NCBI GenBank assembly: GCA_009602725.1
Contig: WELB01000320.1
Span: 106,170 to 117,664, forward strand
DNA: 11,495 bases
Reading direction: 5' to 3'
Source of the DNA: Spirogloea muscicola
Lineage: Eukaryota > Streptophyta > Zygnematophyceae > Spirogloeales > Spirogloeaceae
This document shows positions 11,423-11,495 of this stretch, one piece after another. A model generated the notes under the pieces. That model was given only the letters and a program-made list of their open reading frames with translations. It was not told where the DNA came from and did not search any database. The translations under genes and the position numbers were made by a program. Each line of letters opens with the position of its first letter. Within the stretch, counting starts at the first letter, position 1.

Positions 11423-11495
11423 CAGCACTGCATGGCCAGCGAGCAGCGCGGCGGCGGCGGCGGCGAGGCCGGCACGGGCTCCGAGCGCCACGGGC
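11423..11495 (-). CDS. Penultimate exon of the hydrophobic membrane protein (runs off window)
   Basis: Reads LGARAGLAAAAAALLAGHAV then L on the - strand up to the consensus donor CTG|GTGAGT. The donor is phase 0 and so is the acceptor at 10965, giving a continuous hydrophobic sequence HAVL-IWALAAAA across the junction. The upstream part of the gene lies outside the window. Confidence 0.55.

Noticed and set aside
1-11495. Search for tRNA, rRNA, insertion sequences, viral genes or bacterial operon signals
   Set aside because: No cloverleaf with conserved boxes, no transposase or integrase motif, no Shine-Dalgarno-led gene cluster and no virus-like protein was recognised by eye.

Overview
The window looks like nuclear DNA from a eukaryote, most likely a green alga (chlorophyte). 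It has GC-rich, Ala/Gly/Pro-rich exons separated by many short, less GC-rich introns. Most introns end in a (T/G)CAG or TTCAG acceptor, TGTAA-type polyadenylation motifs are present, and one intron carries degenerate plant-type telomere repeats (TTTAGGG). The clade is an inference from these traits. There is no sign of bacterial, organellar or viral gene organisation.

Region 1 to 8165 (+ strand) is dominated by one split gene that I could trace by hand through 17 exons. It encodes a formin of about 1,070 residues: a Gly-rich N-terminus, a PTEN-like (pseudo)phosphatase domain, a C2 domain, a short proline-rich FH1 and a complete FH2 actin-assembly domain. This order is that of land-plant class II formins. 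Exon phases agree at every junction. The total is 3225 coding bases (1075 codons including the stop) if one missing base is allowed next to the ambiguous base N at 4713. The phosphatase signature is degenerate, because the catalytic Cys and Arg are absent. That suggests the domain serves as a membrane or lipid adaptor feeding the FH1-FH2 actin-polymerising half. The N-terminus is unresolved: the open frame has no ATG inside the window.

Introns hold several structures not explained by coding: degenerate telomeric repeats in intron 1 (407-548), an apparent GC-AG intron with a pyrimidine-rich body (intron 11), and a near-perfect palindrome plus an imperfect direct repeat in intron 13.

Region 8166 to about 9930 holds the formin 3' UTR (first TGTAA at 8944, inside an inverted repeat), a weak unexplained + strand open frame (about 8909-9201), and non-coding sequence. 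From 11495 down to about 9935 lies the 3' end of a second gene on the - strand, convergent with the formin. It has two phase-compatible exons encoding the C-terminus of a very hydrophobic, unidentified membrane protein, then a long 3' UTR with its own TGTAA motif.
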